This document shows positions 9,741 to 19,572 of a DNA stretch of 64,000 nt, piece by piece. Where the stretch lies: assembly GCA_016218685.1 (NCBI GenBank), contig JACRDD010000005.1:124001-188000 (forward strand), read 5' to 3'. Below the pieces are notes generated by a model. It was not told the DNA's origin. It was given only the letters and a program-made list of their open reading frames with translations, and did no database searches. The DNA is from Desulfobacterales bacterium. Its GTDB lineage: Bacteria > Desulfobacterota > Desulfobacteria > Desulfobacterales > Desulfosarcinaceae. A program made the translations under genes and the position numbers. How positions within the stretch are numbered: the stretch's first letter is position 1; each line of letters starts with the position of its first letter.

Positions 9741-10478
9741 TCATTGGGTTGCGGACGCGTCGTCGTCTTCACGCTCCGGGGGCGACTGATCAGGGAATTG
9801 CATGGCCTGATCGGTCATGTGCTTGGGATGGTACGCGCCAACGGGCAATGTCGACAAGGCTCTGTAGTTGGTTTGCCGGGCATAGGGCACATAATCCGCC
9901 ATGGCCGTCGAGGCCGCCGTAACGATCGCCTTGGCGATCAATCCCGCCAAGCCGCCCCCCGTATCCCCGCCGGATAAATCGACGACCGTGGTGCCACTAT
10001 ACTTCCACAGCGTTTGATCGCTCTGGGTCGACTTCAATTCCGCATCGATGGATACCGTCAGGGAAGATGCCAGAATCAAGTATTGCACATCCCACTTGCG
10101 GATGGTCGTGAACAATACCGCATCCGCGCCAAAGTATTCCCGGAATTTGGCGAGCGGCATATTGGTTAATAATTCGGCGTCGTAAATACCTTCCATCTTC
10201 AGGACGTCGGCCGTGATTTCATACGGGAACACATAATAGCCCCAGTAGGAGAGCGCTTCTTGCACGGTGGTGCTGTAATACTCCTTGGCATCCGCCGCCG
10301 TGGACTCGTTAATCGGCGGCATGATGAGAATCGACCGCGGCGTTTCTTCATACATCAGCGGGAACTTTTCTCCCTTGGTGGTCATGGCCGGACCCGCCGC
10401 GCATCCATAATAAAGAGAAAGCATCAAGAGCAACCCGAACATGAGGCCGACCCGCTTCGATTTGGCGATCGTTTTCAT
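9741..10478 (-). CDS. DUF799 / GNA1162-family lipoprotein
   Basis: Lipobox (LSLYYGC); PRSILIMPPINEST and FGADAVLFTTI segments typical of the family. Confidence 0.8.
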   Translation of the reverse strand: MKTIAKSKRVGLMFGLLLMLSLYYGCAAGPAMTTKGEKFPLMYEETPRSILIMPPINESTAADAKEYYSTTVQEALSYWGYYVFPYEITADVLKMEGIYDAELLTNMPLAKFREYFGADAVLFTTIRKWDVQYLILASSLTVSIDAELKSTQSDQTLWKYSGTTVVDLSGGDTGGGLAGLIAKAIVTAASTAMADYVPYARQTNYRALSTLPVGAYHPKHMTDQAMQFPDQSPPEREDDDASATQ

Positions 10479-10942
10479 TTCGCTTTCTCCTCCGTCCCGA
10501 CCTTTTCGACAGCCGCGCCCTGGGATTGATTTTGACCTGGCGGGTTTGGCGCCTGCGCGGCTTTTTCCGATTCGGGTTTTCTTTCCGATCGCTGGATGAG
10601 TCGATCCATGAATAAGGTTGCTTCCGGGTAGATCTGTTTCTCCTGCGTGAAGAGTTCGATCGCCTTTTTATTGTCGTTGCGCATCGCGTAGATGTAGCCC
10701 AACTCGGCACAAACGCCCGGCGGAATCCGGCAGTTCTTTTCTTTGGAGGTTTCGATGATTTTCTCTAAGACGCTTTGATGCTCGGCCAAGTTTTCGGACG
10801 TCGGATGCTTCTTGGTCTGGTACAAGGAATCCGAATAGTTCTCCCAGTAGTACATGGGTTGGCTGCCGGATGTGGCGCATCCGAAGACCATGGCCAACAA
10901 GGTCAGGGCCGCTAAAAGCGGGGAGAAAGAGACTCGTTTCAT
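10475..10942 (-). CDS. DUF4810-family lipoprotein
   Basis: Lipobox LAMVFGC; MYYWENYSDSLYQTKK; overlaps the DUF799 gene by 4 nt. Confidence 0.75.
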   Translation of the reverse strand: MKRVSFSPLLAALTLLAMVFGCATSGSQPMYYWENYSDSLYQTKKHPTSENLAEHQSVLEKIIETSKEKNCRIPPGVCAELGYIYAMRNDNKKAIELFTQEKQIYPEATLFMDRLIQRSERKPESEKAAQAPNPPGQNQSQGAAVEKVGTEEKAK

Positions 10943-11265
10943 GGGACCGCGATCTCCTTTGCAGCGCCGGAGCCGACCATGATGCTCCGATTCACGATCA
11001 CCTGGCCGTTGCGCGTCACCACGACATCGTGTTTGCCCGGCTTGAGGCGGTACAAGGTTTTACCCTCGGGGTCCGCTTCCGACGGCGCATCCAACTGGAT
11101 TGCCGCGCCGTTATCGATGGTCGCCACAGCCGCCTCCAGGTTGCCGCTGAACCAGATAAAACTCTCCTGATCCGGTTGCACCATGCCCTCCTTATAGCCC
11201 CCGCATCCGGACAGGAAAACCACACAAATGCTTGCGATGAGCATCGCCAAGAGTAGATTTTTCAT
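10939..11265 (-). CDS. small lipoprotein
   Basis: Start MKNLLLAMLIASICVVFLSGC with lipobox; 4-nt overlap with the downstream gene. Confidence 0.7.
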   Translation of the reverse strand: MKNLLLAMLIASICVVFLSGCGGYKEGMVQPDQESFIWFSGNLEAAVATIDNGAAIQLDAPSEADPEGKTLYRLKPGKHDVVVTRNGQVIVNRSIMVGSGAAKEIAVP

Positions 11266-12248
11266 CAGTTGGCTCCTTTTTTGGGCTGGACGTAGAGCTT
11301 GGAATAATCCTTGGAAGGTTGGAAGGCCTGAAGATCGCCGGAACTCAGGGTGCACAACGACACCTCGTTCTCCACGGTATCGCCGGCGGTCTGTTGAACT
11401 TGCAGCTCGGCGATCTTTTTTCCAGGCAGGGTGATCAGCATGTTGGTTTGGGGATTCTTGATCTTTTCGCCTTCCAGGATCACCTCGAACAGATCTTGGG
11501 GTTTAATATTCTGGGATTTGCCGCCGGATAGGATGTAAAAGCCATTTTCGTAACCCAGGATATACGCGCGCCAGGGTTTTTCCAGCAGGTTCTCGATAAT
11601 GTTCGAAGACAGGTTGGTGATGGCCGCTTCCAGGGCCTTGTCGTTCAGGGCCGAGTCGTACCCGGCCGTGGAGCCCACCCCGAACATCGTGCCCGCTTCG
11701 GAGAAGGCTTCGCCTTCGCCCTCTTCCGAATAGATCACCTGGCCGGTGTTGACATCGATCATGCGCACATTGACCTTGGCGAAAGCGATCTGCTTCTTGA
11801 CCCGGCTGAAGATGCCGACATCGCTCTGATCTCTTCTTCCGAATTCGGTCACCGACCCGACGATCAGGTAGTCCGCCATGTTGCGCAACGGTGAGGCCTC
11901 TCCGATTTTCAGCTCCTTTTCGATCTTATCCAGATCGGCCCTTTCCAGGACAATGAACTTTTCCGTATCCAGCAGCTTGTTCGACAAGATATCTACCGCC
12001 TGTTTTCCGATGCGGTCGTTGTTCTGATCGAGAAAGAAGCTCTGGCCATATTTGGTTTCGTTGGAGAAACGCGCGACGGCCACCTTGCGCTTCAAGCCTT
12101 TGGGCCCGGCGGCCTGCTTTTCCGCGACCGTGGGGCTGATTGCGGGGCTGGAATCCGCCTGCTTGACGGCGTCGTCGGTCATGGTGGCACAGCCCAGAAA
12201 AAACGCCATGATGGTTGCCAGTACCGATCCATAAATGATGCGATTCAT
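11265..12248 (-). CDS. CsgG/HfaB-family lipoprotein
   Basis: KVAVARFSNETKYGQ, LVERADLDKIEKELKIG, YLIVGSVTEFGR features; lipobox FFLGC. Confidence 0.85.
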   Translation of the reverse strand: MNRIIYGSVLATIMAFFLGCATMTDDAVKQADSSPAISPTVAEKQAAGPKGLKRKVAVARFSNETKYGQSFFLDQNNDRIGKQAVDILSNKLLDTEKFIVLERADLDKIEKELKIGEASPLRNMADYLIVGSVTEFGRRDQSDVGIFSRVKKQIAFAKVNVRMIDVNTGQVIYSEEGEGEAFSEAGTMFGVGSTAGYDSALNDKALEAAITNLSSNIIENLLEKPWRAYILGYENGFYILSGGKSQNIKPQDLFEVILEGEKIKNPQTNMLITLPGKKIAELQVQQTAGDTVENEVSLCTLSSGDLQAFQPSKDYSKLYVQPKKGAN

Positions 12249-12485
12249 TTTGAAGCCTCCATTGACGGTTAACCCGAAAATTGCCGTTCGCTGCCCAACA
12301 CCTCTTCTCCGGAACAGGCGGTGGGCCGGCACCCAGGTAATGGCACGCAAACTCGGCTCGCTGGGGTGCTTTGAGGTATGTCTCTTTTTAAACCGGATAC
12401 CACTATAATTCAAGATATTGGTGGATTTGCCGGCCGGCGCGCCTGGTCCGGGCCATGCTTGAAGTTCCCAAGGGCGGGTTCTTTG

Positions 12486-12524
12486 AAAAAGATAAGCCCA
12501 TCGGCGTACACCGATGGGCTTATC
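12486..12524 (-). terminator. intrinsic terminator at 3' end of dsr operon
   Basis: Perfect 14-bp inverted repeat gataagcccatcgg / ccgatgggcttatc with 6-nt loop; minus-strand U-run (TTTTTC) follows. Confidence 0.85.
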
Positions 12525-12552
12525 GATTTTCGTTCGCGAAAACAGCCGCAGG

Positions 12553-13710
12553 CTATCCGTGGACTTCTTCTTTGACGCTCACGGCCATCTTGTAGAGAAT
12601 GGTCAGCACCAAGGCGCCGATGGCGTAGACGCCGACGGTGATGCCGATCTCGGGCAGCGTGGGCGCGTACTCGTTGACTTCGTGCAAGGGGTTGGGCACG
12701 AAACCGCCCGAGATCATGCCCAGGCCCTTGTCGATCCAGGTGCCGGCGATGATCAGGGCGCAGGCCACGGCCAGGGTGGTTTCGTTCTTGCGCGTGATGG
12801 GATTGACGGTGAGAATGATGCCGATCACCATCAGGCCCATGGAGGTCCACATGAAGGGCACCAGGGCGTTGTGGCCGTGCAACCCCACGAACAGGTACTT
12901 GATGTGGTCCATGTGTTCGGGAATCTGGCTGTAGAAGGCCACGAAGATCTCGCACAGGAAGAAGAACACATTGATGCAGATGGCGTAGGCCACGGTCAGG
13001 CCCAGGCTCTGGATCTGCTCCTTGCCCGGGTCGAACTTGGTGGTCTTGCGGATGAAGAGGCACAACAGCACCAGCAGGGCCGGGCCGGCGGCAAAGGCCG
13101 AGCTCAAGAAGCGCGGGGCCAGGATGGCGGTGAGCCAGAAGCCGCGGCCGGGCAGGCCGGAGTAGAGGAAGGCCGTGACCGTGTGGATGCTGACGGCGAA
13201 CGGGATGGAGAGGTAGATGATTGGCTTGAGCCACTTCTGATAGTGCACGCCGTTGCGCTCGGCTTCGAGCACGTTCCAGCCCACGACCAGATTGATCAAC
13301 AGATAGCCGTTGAGCACCAGGGCGTCGTAGAACAAGACGCTGTTGGTGGTGGGGTAGAGCAGCACGTTGAGCCCGCGCATGGGCTGGCCAAGGTCCACGA
13401 TGATGAAGAGCAGGCACATGATCAGCGCGGCGATGGCCAGGAACTCGCCCAGAATGGTGACTTTGCCGTAGGCCTTGTAGTCGTGCAGGTAGTAGGGCAG
13501 CACCACCATCACGCCTCCGGCGGCCACGCCGACCAGATAGGTGAAGTTGGCGATGTAAAATCCCCAGGAGACATCCCGGCTCATGCCGGTGATGCCCAAG
13601 CCGATTTGCAACTGCCCCAAGTAGAGCAGGAAACCGACGCCGATGACCCCCAGCAGGGCCACCACCCATGTCCAATAACTTTTGCTTCCTTTTAAGGCTA
13701 ATTCAAGCAT
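12553..13710 (-). CDS. dsrP: sulfite reduction-associated complex membrane protein DsrP (NrfD/HybB family)
   Basis: Multi-TM NrfD-type protein (SRDVSWGFYIANFTYLVGVAAGGVMV); position in dsrMKJOP. Confidence 0.93.
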   Translation of the reverse strand: MLELALKGSKSYWTWVVALLGVIGVGFLLYLGQLQIGLGITGMSRDVSWGFYIANFTYLVGVAAGGVMVVLPYYLHDYKAYGKVTILGEFLAIAALIMCLLFIIVDLGQPMRGLNVLLYPTTNSVLFYDALVLNGYLLINLVVGWNVLEAERNGVHYQKWLKPIIYLSIPFAVSIHTVTAFLYSGLPGRGFWLTAILAPRFLSSAFAAGPALLVLLCLFIRKTTKFDPGKEQIQSLGLTVAYAICINVFFFLCEIFVAFYSQIPEHMDHIKYLFVGLHGHNALVPFMWTSMGLMVIGIILTVNPITRKNETTLAVACALIIAGTWIDKGLGMISGGFVPNPLHEVNEYAPTLPEIGITVGVYAIGALVLTILYKMAVSVKEEVHG

Positions 13711-13717
13711 ACCCACC

Positions 13718-14509
13718 TCACACGATGTAGTAGACGCACGGTTCGGTGCCCAAACTCTGTTTGCGCCGGATGGTAAAATTCTCGCGCAGTACTTGCCGCA
13801 CTTCGGATTCGGGATCTTCCAGGTCGCCGAAGACAATGGCGCCGCCGGAGGCTTCCACGCAGGCCGGCATCTGGCCCTCGGCCAGCCGTTCCACGCAGAA
13901 GGTGCACTTTTCCACCACGCCCTTCATGCGGCGGGGATATTTCAGGTTGATCTCTTTTTCCACCAACCCCTTGAGGGGCTCGACAAAGTTGAAACTGCGC
14001 GAGCCGTAGGGGCAGGCCGCCATGCAGAATCGGCAGCCGATGCAGCGGTGCATGTCCATCATCACGACGCCGTCGCTGTCGCGCTTGAAGGTGGCCTTGG
14101 TGGGACAGGCCCGCACGCAGGGCGGATTCTGGCAGTGGTTGCACAGCACCAGGTAGGGCCGGTGTTCGGCCTCTTCGCTGATAAAACGGTTGGCCGAGTC
14201 GGGGAAGGCGTTGTGAAAATGGGTTTCCCAGATCCACTTGATTTCGTGATTTTTCTCTTCGAAGTGCGGCACATTGTGCAGCTTATGGCACGCCTCGATC
14301 ATCGGCTCCAGATCTTCGGTGGTCTTGAAACGCCGGGTGTCGATCACCATGGCCCACTGGCGGGCGGTCAACACATTCGGGCCCTGGGAAAATTGGGTCT
14401 GCGGCCCATTTCCGGCAGCGGGGGCGATGGCCTTGATCGCCGGCTGAGCGCCAAGCCCCAAAGCGGCGATGCCCGCCAACTTCATAAAGCGTCTGCGGCT
14501 GCTTTTCAT
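13718..14509 (-). CDS. dsrO: DsrO periplasmic ferredoxin subunit
   Basis: TAT-like MKSSRRRFMKLAG signal and multiple CxxCxxC..CP clusters. Confidence 0.93.
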   Translation of the reverse strand: MKSSRRRFMKLAGIAALGLGAQPAIKAIAPAAGNGPQTQFSQGPNVLTARQWAMVIDTRRFKTTEDLEPMIEACHKLHNVPHFEEKNHEIKWIWETHFHNAFPDSANRFISEEAEHRPYLVLCNHCQNPPCVRACPTKATFKRDSDGVVMMDMHRCIGCRFCMAACPYGSRSFNFVEPLKGLVEKEINLKYPRRMKGVVEKCTFCVERLAEGQMPACVEASGGAIVFGDLEDPESEVRQVLRENFTIRRKQSLGTEPCVYYIV

Positions 14510-14907
14510 TTCGTTTCTCCTTGGGGGTTATCGATGTGGCAATCCCAGCAGTAGGGTTTGACGGACGCATAGTTATGGCAACGATCGCAAAAATCGGCCT
14601 TGTTGCTGTGACAGTCCATGCAGGTGTTGGACAGGCTCATATTGAAGGTCTTGCCTTCGGTGTTGGTGAAGTCGCGCAGTCCGGAACGCACCACCTTGAG
14701 CCGCCACTCGTCGAGCAGTTGCATGTGCTCAGTGCGCATGAATTCGGTGGGCATGACGCACTGCTTGGCGGCTTTGGCTTTTTCGGTCAAAACCACTTCG
14801 GGCATAGGCGCCGCCTTGGCCCCGGTCACCACGTTGTACAAAAAGGGCGAAAGAAACAGGGCCATGAAGATCAGCAGGCCCAATACGATCCATTTCTTAT
14901 CATTCAT
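14506..14907 (-). CDS. dsrJ: DsrJ triheme cytochrome c
   Basis: Three CxxCH motifs (CMDCH, CDRCH, CWDCH), N-terminal TM anchor, overlaps neighbours. Confidence 0.93.
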   Translation of the reverse strand: MNDKKWIVLGLLIFMALFLSPFLYNVVTGAKAAPMPEVVLTEKAKAAKQCVMPTEFMRTEHMQLLDEWRLKVVRSGLRDFTNTEGKTFNMSLSNTCMDCHSNKADFCDRCHNYASVKPYCWDCHIDNPQGETK

Positions 14908-16531
14908 CGGCTTCCTCCATTCCCGGCAGCGGTTCACCGCGCAGGTCCGTGGTTCGTTCTTGTTCTCCCGGCAGGACGAGGGCGTTGGCCACCAGTTCGG
15001 TCACACCGGTAACCTGCATCCCCGGAACCCAGTATGCCATGGATGCGGGCAGGGCCGCCCGGTCGATGGCGCACACGCAGGCCAGCATGTTCACGCCGTA
15101 CTTTTCGTGCACGTATTTGACCGCGTTGGCCCGGGGCAAACCGCCGGCCATGCGCTCTTCCATGTTTTCGCCCGCGTTCAGCCCCGAGCCGCTGCCGCAG
15201 CAGAAGGTATGCTCGCGGATGGTGTTGGCCGGCATGTCATAAAAGTGATTGGCCACATTCTTGATCACGTAGCGCGGCTCGTCGAACATGCCCATGCCGC
15301 GCGACGGGTTGCACGAGTCATGGAAGGTCAGGATCTTGTTGTCGTTGCGCTCCGGTTTGAGGTCCAGCTTGCCGTGCTTGATCAAGTCGGCGGTGAACTC
15401 GGACAGGTGCACCATCTTGGTGGAGGCCGCGTTGTCGAAGCGCGTGCCGGTGATGGGATTGACCGGCACCTCCAGGAAGTCGGCCGGGCCGTTCATGGTG
15501 TCCATGTACTGGTTGATCACGAGCCACATGTGGCCGCACTCGCCGCCCAGGATCCATTTGACCCCCAGGCGCTTGGCTTCCAGGTACATCTTGGCGTTGA
15601 GCCGCTTCATGGTCTCGTGGGAAGTGAACGAGCCGAAGTTGCCGCCTTCCGAAGCGTAGGTGCTCCAGGTGACATCCAGGCCGTACTTCTCCTTGAGGAA
15701 GTGGAAGAGCATCAGGTAGCCCATGCAGGTGTACGTGCCGGGGTCGGCGAATACATCGCCCGAGGGGGTGATGAAGAGAATGTCGGCGCCCTTCTTGTTG
15801 AAGTTGGGCTCCACGCGCACGCCGGTGATCTCTTCGATGTCGTCCACGAAGAACTCGAGCATGTCCTTGAAGGCGTGCGGCTGGATGCCCAAATGGTTGC
15901 CGGTGCGGTAGCAGTTGGCCACCGGTGTTGCGATCCAGTCGATGTTCAGGCCCAGCAGGTTGAGCAGCTCGCGGCCGAACATGGTGATTTCGGCGGTGTC
16001 GATGCCGTAGGGGCAATAGAGCGAGCAGCGCCGGCACTCGGTGCACTGGAACAGGTAGTACCACCACTCCTTGAGCACCGCCAGGGACATGGGGCGGGCA
16101 CCGGCAAAGCGGCCCAGCAGTTTGCCCATCAAGGTGAAGTCGTTGCGGTAGACCGAGCGCAGCAATTCGGCGCGCAGCACCGGCATGTTCTTGGGATCAC
16201 CGGTGCCGATGAAAAAGTGGCACTTGTCGGCGCAGGCGCCGCAGCGCACGCAGATGTCCATGAAGACTTTGATCGAGCGGAACTTCTCCAGGCGCTCCTT
16301 GAACCCTTCGTGCAGAATCTGCTGCCAGTTTTCGGGCAGCTTCCAGTCTTCTTCAATGGGGTTCCAAGCGCGGGCATTGGGCAACCCCAGGTATTCGACG
16401 CTCTTGGGGTTGGAGGCGTAGCAGTACATGCCCTTGCGGATATTGACCGGCACGTCCATCCAGTGCGTGGAGGGCGTGTGGTAGTCTATCTTAGACAAAA
16501 GCTCGGAAGGTTTAGGTGTTTCATCTGCCAT
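14900..16531 (-). CDS. dsrK: DsrK (HdrD-like Fe-S subunit)
   Basis: CVRCGACADKCHF, CTECRRCSLYCPYG and CCG motifs (HDSCNPSRG, FCCGSGSG). Confidence 0.94.
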   Translation of the reverse strand: MADETPKPSELLSKIDYHTPSTHWMDVPVNIRKGMYCYASNPKSVEYLGLPNARAWNPIEEDWKLPENWQQILHEGFKERLEKFRSIKVFMDICVRCGACADKCHFFIGTGDPKNMPVLRAELLRSVYRNDFTLMGKLLGRFAGARPMSLAVLKEWWYYLFQCTECRRCSLYCPYGIDTAEITMFGRELLNLLGLNIDWIATPVANCYRTGNHLGIQPHAFKDMLEFFVDDIEEITGVRVEPNFNKKGADILFITPSGDVFADPGTYTCMGYLMLFHFLKEKYGLDVTWSTYASEGGNFGSFTSHETMKRLNAKMYLEAKRLGVKWILGGECGHMWLVINQYMDTMNGPADFLEVPVNPITGTRFDNAASTKMVHLSEFTADLIKHGKLDLKPERNDNKILTFHDSCNPSRGMGMFDEPRYVIKNVANHFYDMPANTIREHTFCCGSGSGLNAGENMEERMAGGLPRANAVKYVHEKYGVNMLACVCAIDRAALPASMAYWVPGMQVTGVTELVANALVLPGEQERTTDLRGEPLPGMEEADE

Positions 16532-16537
16532 GGTCGT

Positions 16538-17596
16538 TTACTCCTTTTCCTCTTCCGCGGATTCTTCGGGCATTTTGTCCACCGGCAGTCCGGCCTCGAC
16601 CATCTTGTCGCGGAACTCGTTTTCGTAAGCCTCGTAGGTGTGCACCTTGACCGGGTAGTTCCAGGGGTTCACATGCCGCACCTCGCGGGTGTTGGCCGCC
16701 AGGTTGCGGGTGGGGCTCAGGAAGACGCCGCCCATGTGCATCAGCTTGCTGAAGGGAAAGTAGATCAGCAAGGTGCTGACAAAGGCCAGGTGAACGTAGA
16801 AGAGCGGCCCGATGCCTTGGGGTACCTTGAAGCTCAGGGCCTTGAAGGTGACCAGGCTCATGGTCAGCTCTTTGATGGCGGCGATGTCCACCTTGGTGAA
16901 GTAGCGCATCAAGATACCGGTAAAGGCGATGCCCATGATGAGGAACAGGGGGAAATAGTCCTGGGCCAGGGAGATGTAGCGCACCTTGGCGATGAACAGG
17001 CGCCGCAAGAAGAGGTAGACGACCGCCGCCAGCAGCACGATGCCCGAGATGTAGACGCCGGGCAGGCCGAACTGGATCGCATCGTAGGAAATCTCGAAGC
17101 GGAAGAAGCTGTCCACCGCCTCGATGGCCTGGATGCACAGGGGCACCGGCTCCAGGAAAAAGCGCATGTGGCGTACCAGGGTGGTCAGAAAGGCGTAGTG
17201 GAAGGCGATCGCTCCGAGCCACAGGAAGATCTCCAGGTTGTAGCTGAAGCGGCCTTCGTGGGTCATCTTCATGCGCGTGTTGCGGAAAAGCGACCGGAAG
17301 GTCAAGATTTCCAGCGCCATGCGGATGAAAACGCCGAGATGGGTCGAAGGGTTGTCGATTTTGTTCTGCTTGATCCACGGCATGGAGCGCTGCTGTCCGC
17401 CCGTGGTGGGAATGGCGAACGGCACCGCCGACCGCGACCAGCCCATGACCCGGCGCGCCACTCCATAAACAAATAGGATGACGGCCAGATAAGGTAGAAC
17501 GATCCCGAACAGCCAGGGTGCCGAGGGGCCCCCCACCCAGGCGATCAGGGCCAGCACAAAAACCGCCAGCAATGATGACAAGTAAAATTTATTCAT
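16538..17596 (-). CDS. dsrM: DsrM (NarI-like cytochrome b subunit)
   Basis: Multi-TM protein of the expected size at the head of dsrMKJOP. Confidence 0.92.
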   Translation of the reverse strand: MNKFYLSSLLAVFVLALIAWVGGPSAPWLFGIVLPYLAVILFVYGVARRVMGWSRSAVPFAIPTTGGQQRSMPWIKQNKIDNPSTHLGVFIRMALEILTFRSLFRNTRMKMTHEGRFSYNLEIFLWLGAIAFHYAFLTTLVRHMRFFLEPVPLCIQAIEAVDSFFRFEISYDAIQFGLPGVYISGIVLLAAVVYLFLRRLFIAKVRYISLAQDYFPLFLIMGIAFTGILMRYFTKVDIAAIKELTMSLVTFKALSFKVPQGIGPLFYVHLAFVSTLLIYFPFSKLMHMGGVFLSPTRNLAANTREVRHVNPWNYPVKVHTYEAYENEFRDKMVEAGLPVDKMPEESAEEEKE

Positions 17597-17676
17597 CTAC
17601 CCGCACCTCACTCTTGGTCCCGACATGGATCGGGACCTTCCATATGAAAAGGGTTTATAGTTGAGCCGGTCAGCAC

Positions 17677-18192
17677 TCATTGTCCGGCTCCTTGATCTGG
17701 ATCCTTGATCAGGCCTGCTCTGGCAAAGGCCTTGTAGGTCGTGTTTTTCATCTCGTTGGCTTTGAGTTCGTAAATTTTTTCACGGCACTGCATGTAAACG
17801 TCGAAGGCGATCAGCGCCAAGCGATCGATTCGATCCTCCAGCAGGGCCGATTCTTCGCTGTTTTGCGCGGCCGGCCCCAGGCTTTCACGGAGGATGGGCT
17901 TGAGGTCGAACACAAAGCCGACGGCTTGGGCCGGCGTGAAGGCCTGGATGGCGCGGACGCGGATGACCGGATCGAGGGCAGTTCTAGCCGCCGCTTCATC
18001 CAGCTCCGCAAGCAACATGTCAACCAGGGTATTCAGGCTATGCCGGGTGGCTTGACCCACCGGATTGGCGAAGGGGTCCTGCTGGCCGCGCAAAAATCGC
18101 GCTGTTTCAGGAGGGTACGTATCGATTACCCGTGCGAGCCATTTACCCGCAATGGCTTCTTTCCGCGATACCAATTGCGCCATCACACTCAT
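17677..18192 (-). CDS. RsbRD N-terminal domain-containing protein
   Basis: LVSRKEAIAGKWLARVIDTYPPETARFL and later MQCREKIYELKANEMK; immediately upstream of dsrM. Confidence 0.75.
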   Translation of the reverse strand: MSVMAQLVSRKEAIAGKWLARVIDTYPPETARFLRGQQDPFANPVGQATRHSLNTLVDMLLAELDEAAARTALDPVIRVRAIQAFTPAQAVGFVFDLKPILRESLGPAAQNSEESALLEDRIDRLALIAFDVYMQCREKIYELKANEMKNTTYKAFARAGLIKDPDQGAGQ

Positions 18193-18436
18193 GGGGCGTG
18201 TCGTCCAATTTCCCGATATCTTAAGATGAATTGCGTGCTTCCCTCGCTCGCCCAACCCCCGACAAGAACCGCCGTGACCGGAAAGCTGGCCCCTGAGCAA
18301 GCACCGACCTATAATCAAGATCGATAGGCCGTGTCAAGGAGAAAGGGTCCGTTGAAAGGGCTGAAATTGTGCTGGTTATTGGGCCGCCGGGCCGGTCCAT
18401 GGATGGGGTGGCGGGGATCACCGGACCGAAACGGTT

Positions 18437-19078
18437 TCAAAAAATCTCATCCAGCCGGAACCATTCCAGGGCGGGTCCGGGGGTTTCGCTCACCTGCACC
18501 ATCTTAGCGGCCACGTCTTCGGCCCGGATGGGCCGGAAGCGGCGCAGGCCGGGCAGGCGGCAGAGCGGCGGCAGAATCCAGCTCCACAGTTTCTCCCCGG
18601 GACGGGGCGCGGCGCGCTGACCCAACAGCAGCGAGGGTTGAAAGATCGAGATGCGTGCGAAAGGCAGGCTTTGCACGCGCTGCTCCAATTCGCCCTTCAT
18701 GCGCAGATAGGCATTGCCGCTCTCGGCCTTGGCGCCGCTGGACGAGACGAGCAGGTAATGGCGCACGCCTTGGGTGGCGGCCAGTTGGGCGGCCAGATAC
18801 TGATACTCCACATCGACGATGCGCTGGGCCGCGATGGAGCCGGCCTGCTTGCGCGTGGTGCCCAGGCACGAGAAGAGCAGGTCGCCGGCAAAGGCGGCGG
18901 CGTGCGCCTCCAGATGGTCGAAGGCCACCACCTGATTGTGGACTTTGGCCGAAGGATGCCGGGACGGCCGACGGGTGAGGGTCACGACCTTGTCAATCGC
19001 CTCGACCGCGGCCAGTCGATCGACCAGAGCCTGGCCCACAAGACCCGTGGCGCCGATGACGATGGCGGTTTGGCCCAT
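18437..19078 (-). CDS. NAD(P)H-binding oxidoreductase (atypical SDR)
   Basis: AIVIGATGLVGQALV nucleotide-binding motif; LLVSSSGA. Confidence 0.83.
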   Translation of the reverse strand: MGQTAIVIGATGLVGQALVDRLAAVEAIDKVVTLTRRPSRHPSAKVHNQVVAFDHLEAHAAAFAGDLLFSCLGTTRKQAGSIAAQRIVDVEYQYLAAQLAATQGVRHYLLVSSSGAKAESGNAYLRMKGELEQRVQSLPFARISIFQPSLLLGQRAAPRPGEKLWSWILPPLCRLPGLRRFRPIRAEDVAAKMVQVSETPGPALEWFRLDEIF

Positions 19079-19102
19079 GGATAAACTCCTTATGCAAAGC
19101 GC

Positions 19103-19501
19103 CTATGGCTGGCCGTTGATCAGCGTGACCTGATCGTTCAGGGTCCAGAGATCGTACAGATACCCGAGGCCGAAGATGCCGCCCGACACCAGGTACAAGA
19201 TCCCGGTGAACCACTTCCCCATGTAAAAACGGTGGATGCCGAGCAATCCCAGGAAGGTCAGCAAAATCCAGGCGGTCGTGTAATCCAGCCGGCCCGCCCG
19301 GAACCTCAGATCGGCCTGGCGGTCCATGGATGGGATCAGGAAGAGATCGACGATCCAGCCGATCAACAAAAGCCCCAGCGTAAAGAACCAGATGGTCCCG
19401 GTGACCGGCTTGCCGTAGTAAAAGCGGTGGGCGCCGGTGAAACCGAAGATCCACAGGATGTACCCGATGGACTTGAGATGGGTGTCTTTGGGATGGTCCA
19501 T
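19103..19501 (-). CDS. TM2 domain-containing protein (duplicated)
   Basis: Two copies of a GxHRFYxGK...TM repeat (GAHRFYYGKPVTG, GIHRFYMGKWFTG). Confidence 0.85.
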   Translation of the reverse strand: MDHPKDTHLKSIGYILWIFGFTGAHRFYYGKPVTGTIWFFTLGLLLIGWIVDLFLIPSMDRQADLRFRAGRLDYTTAWILLTFLGLLGIHRFYMGKWFTGILYLVSGGIFGLGYLYDLWTLNDQVTLINGQP

Positions 19502-19572
19502 GGTCGCTCCTTGTAAAATAATTTACTCGCTTGCAAACCGGTCGCTGCGCACGAAGGTTTCGAGGCGTGCGC

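Noticed and set aside
14618-17476. 952-aa plus-strand ORF
   Set aside because: Antisense to the clearly coding dsrJ-dsrK-dsrM region; His/Gly/Val-rich composition typical of GC-rich shadow ORFs.
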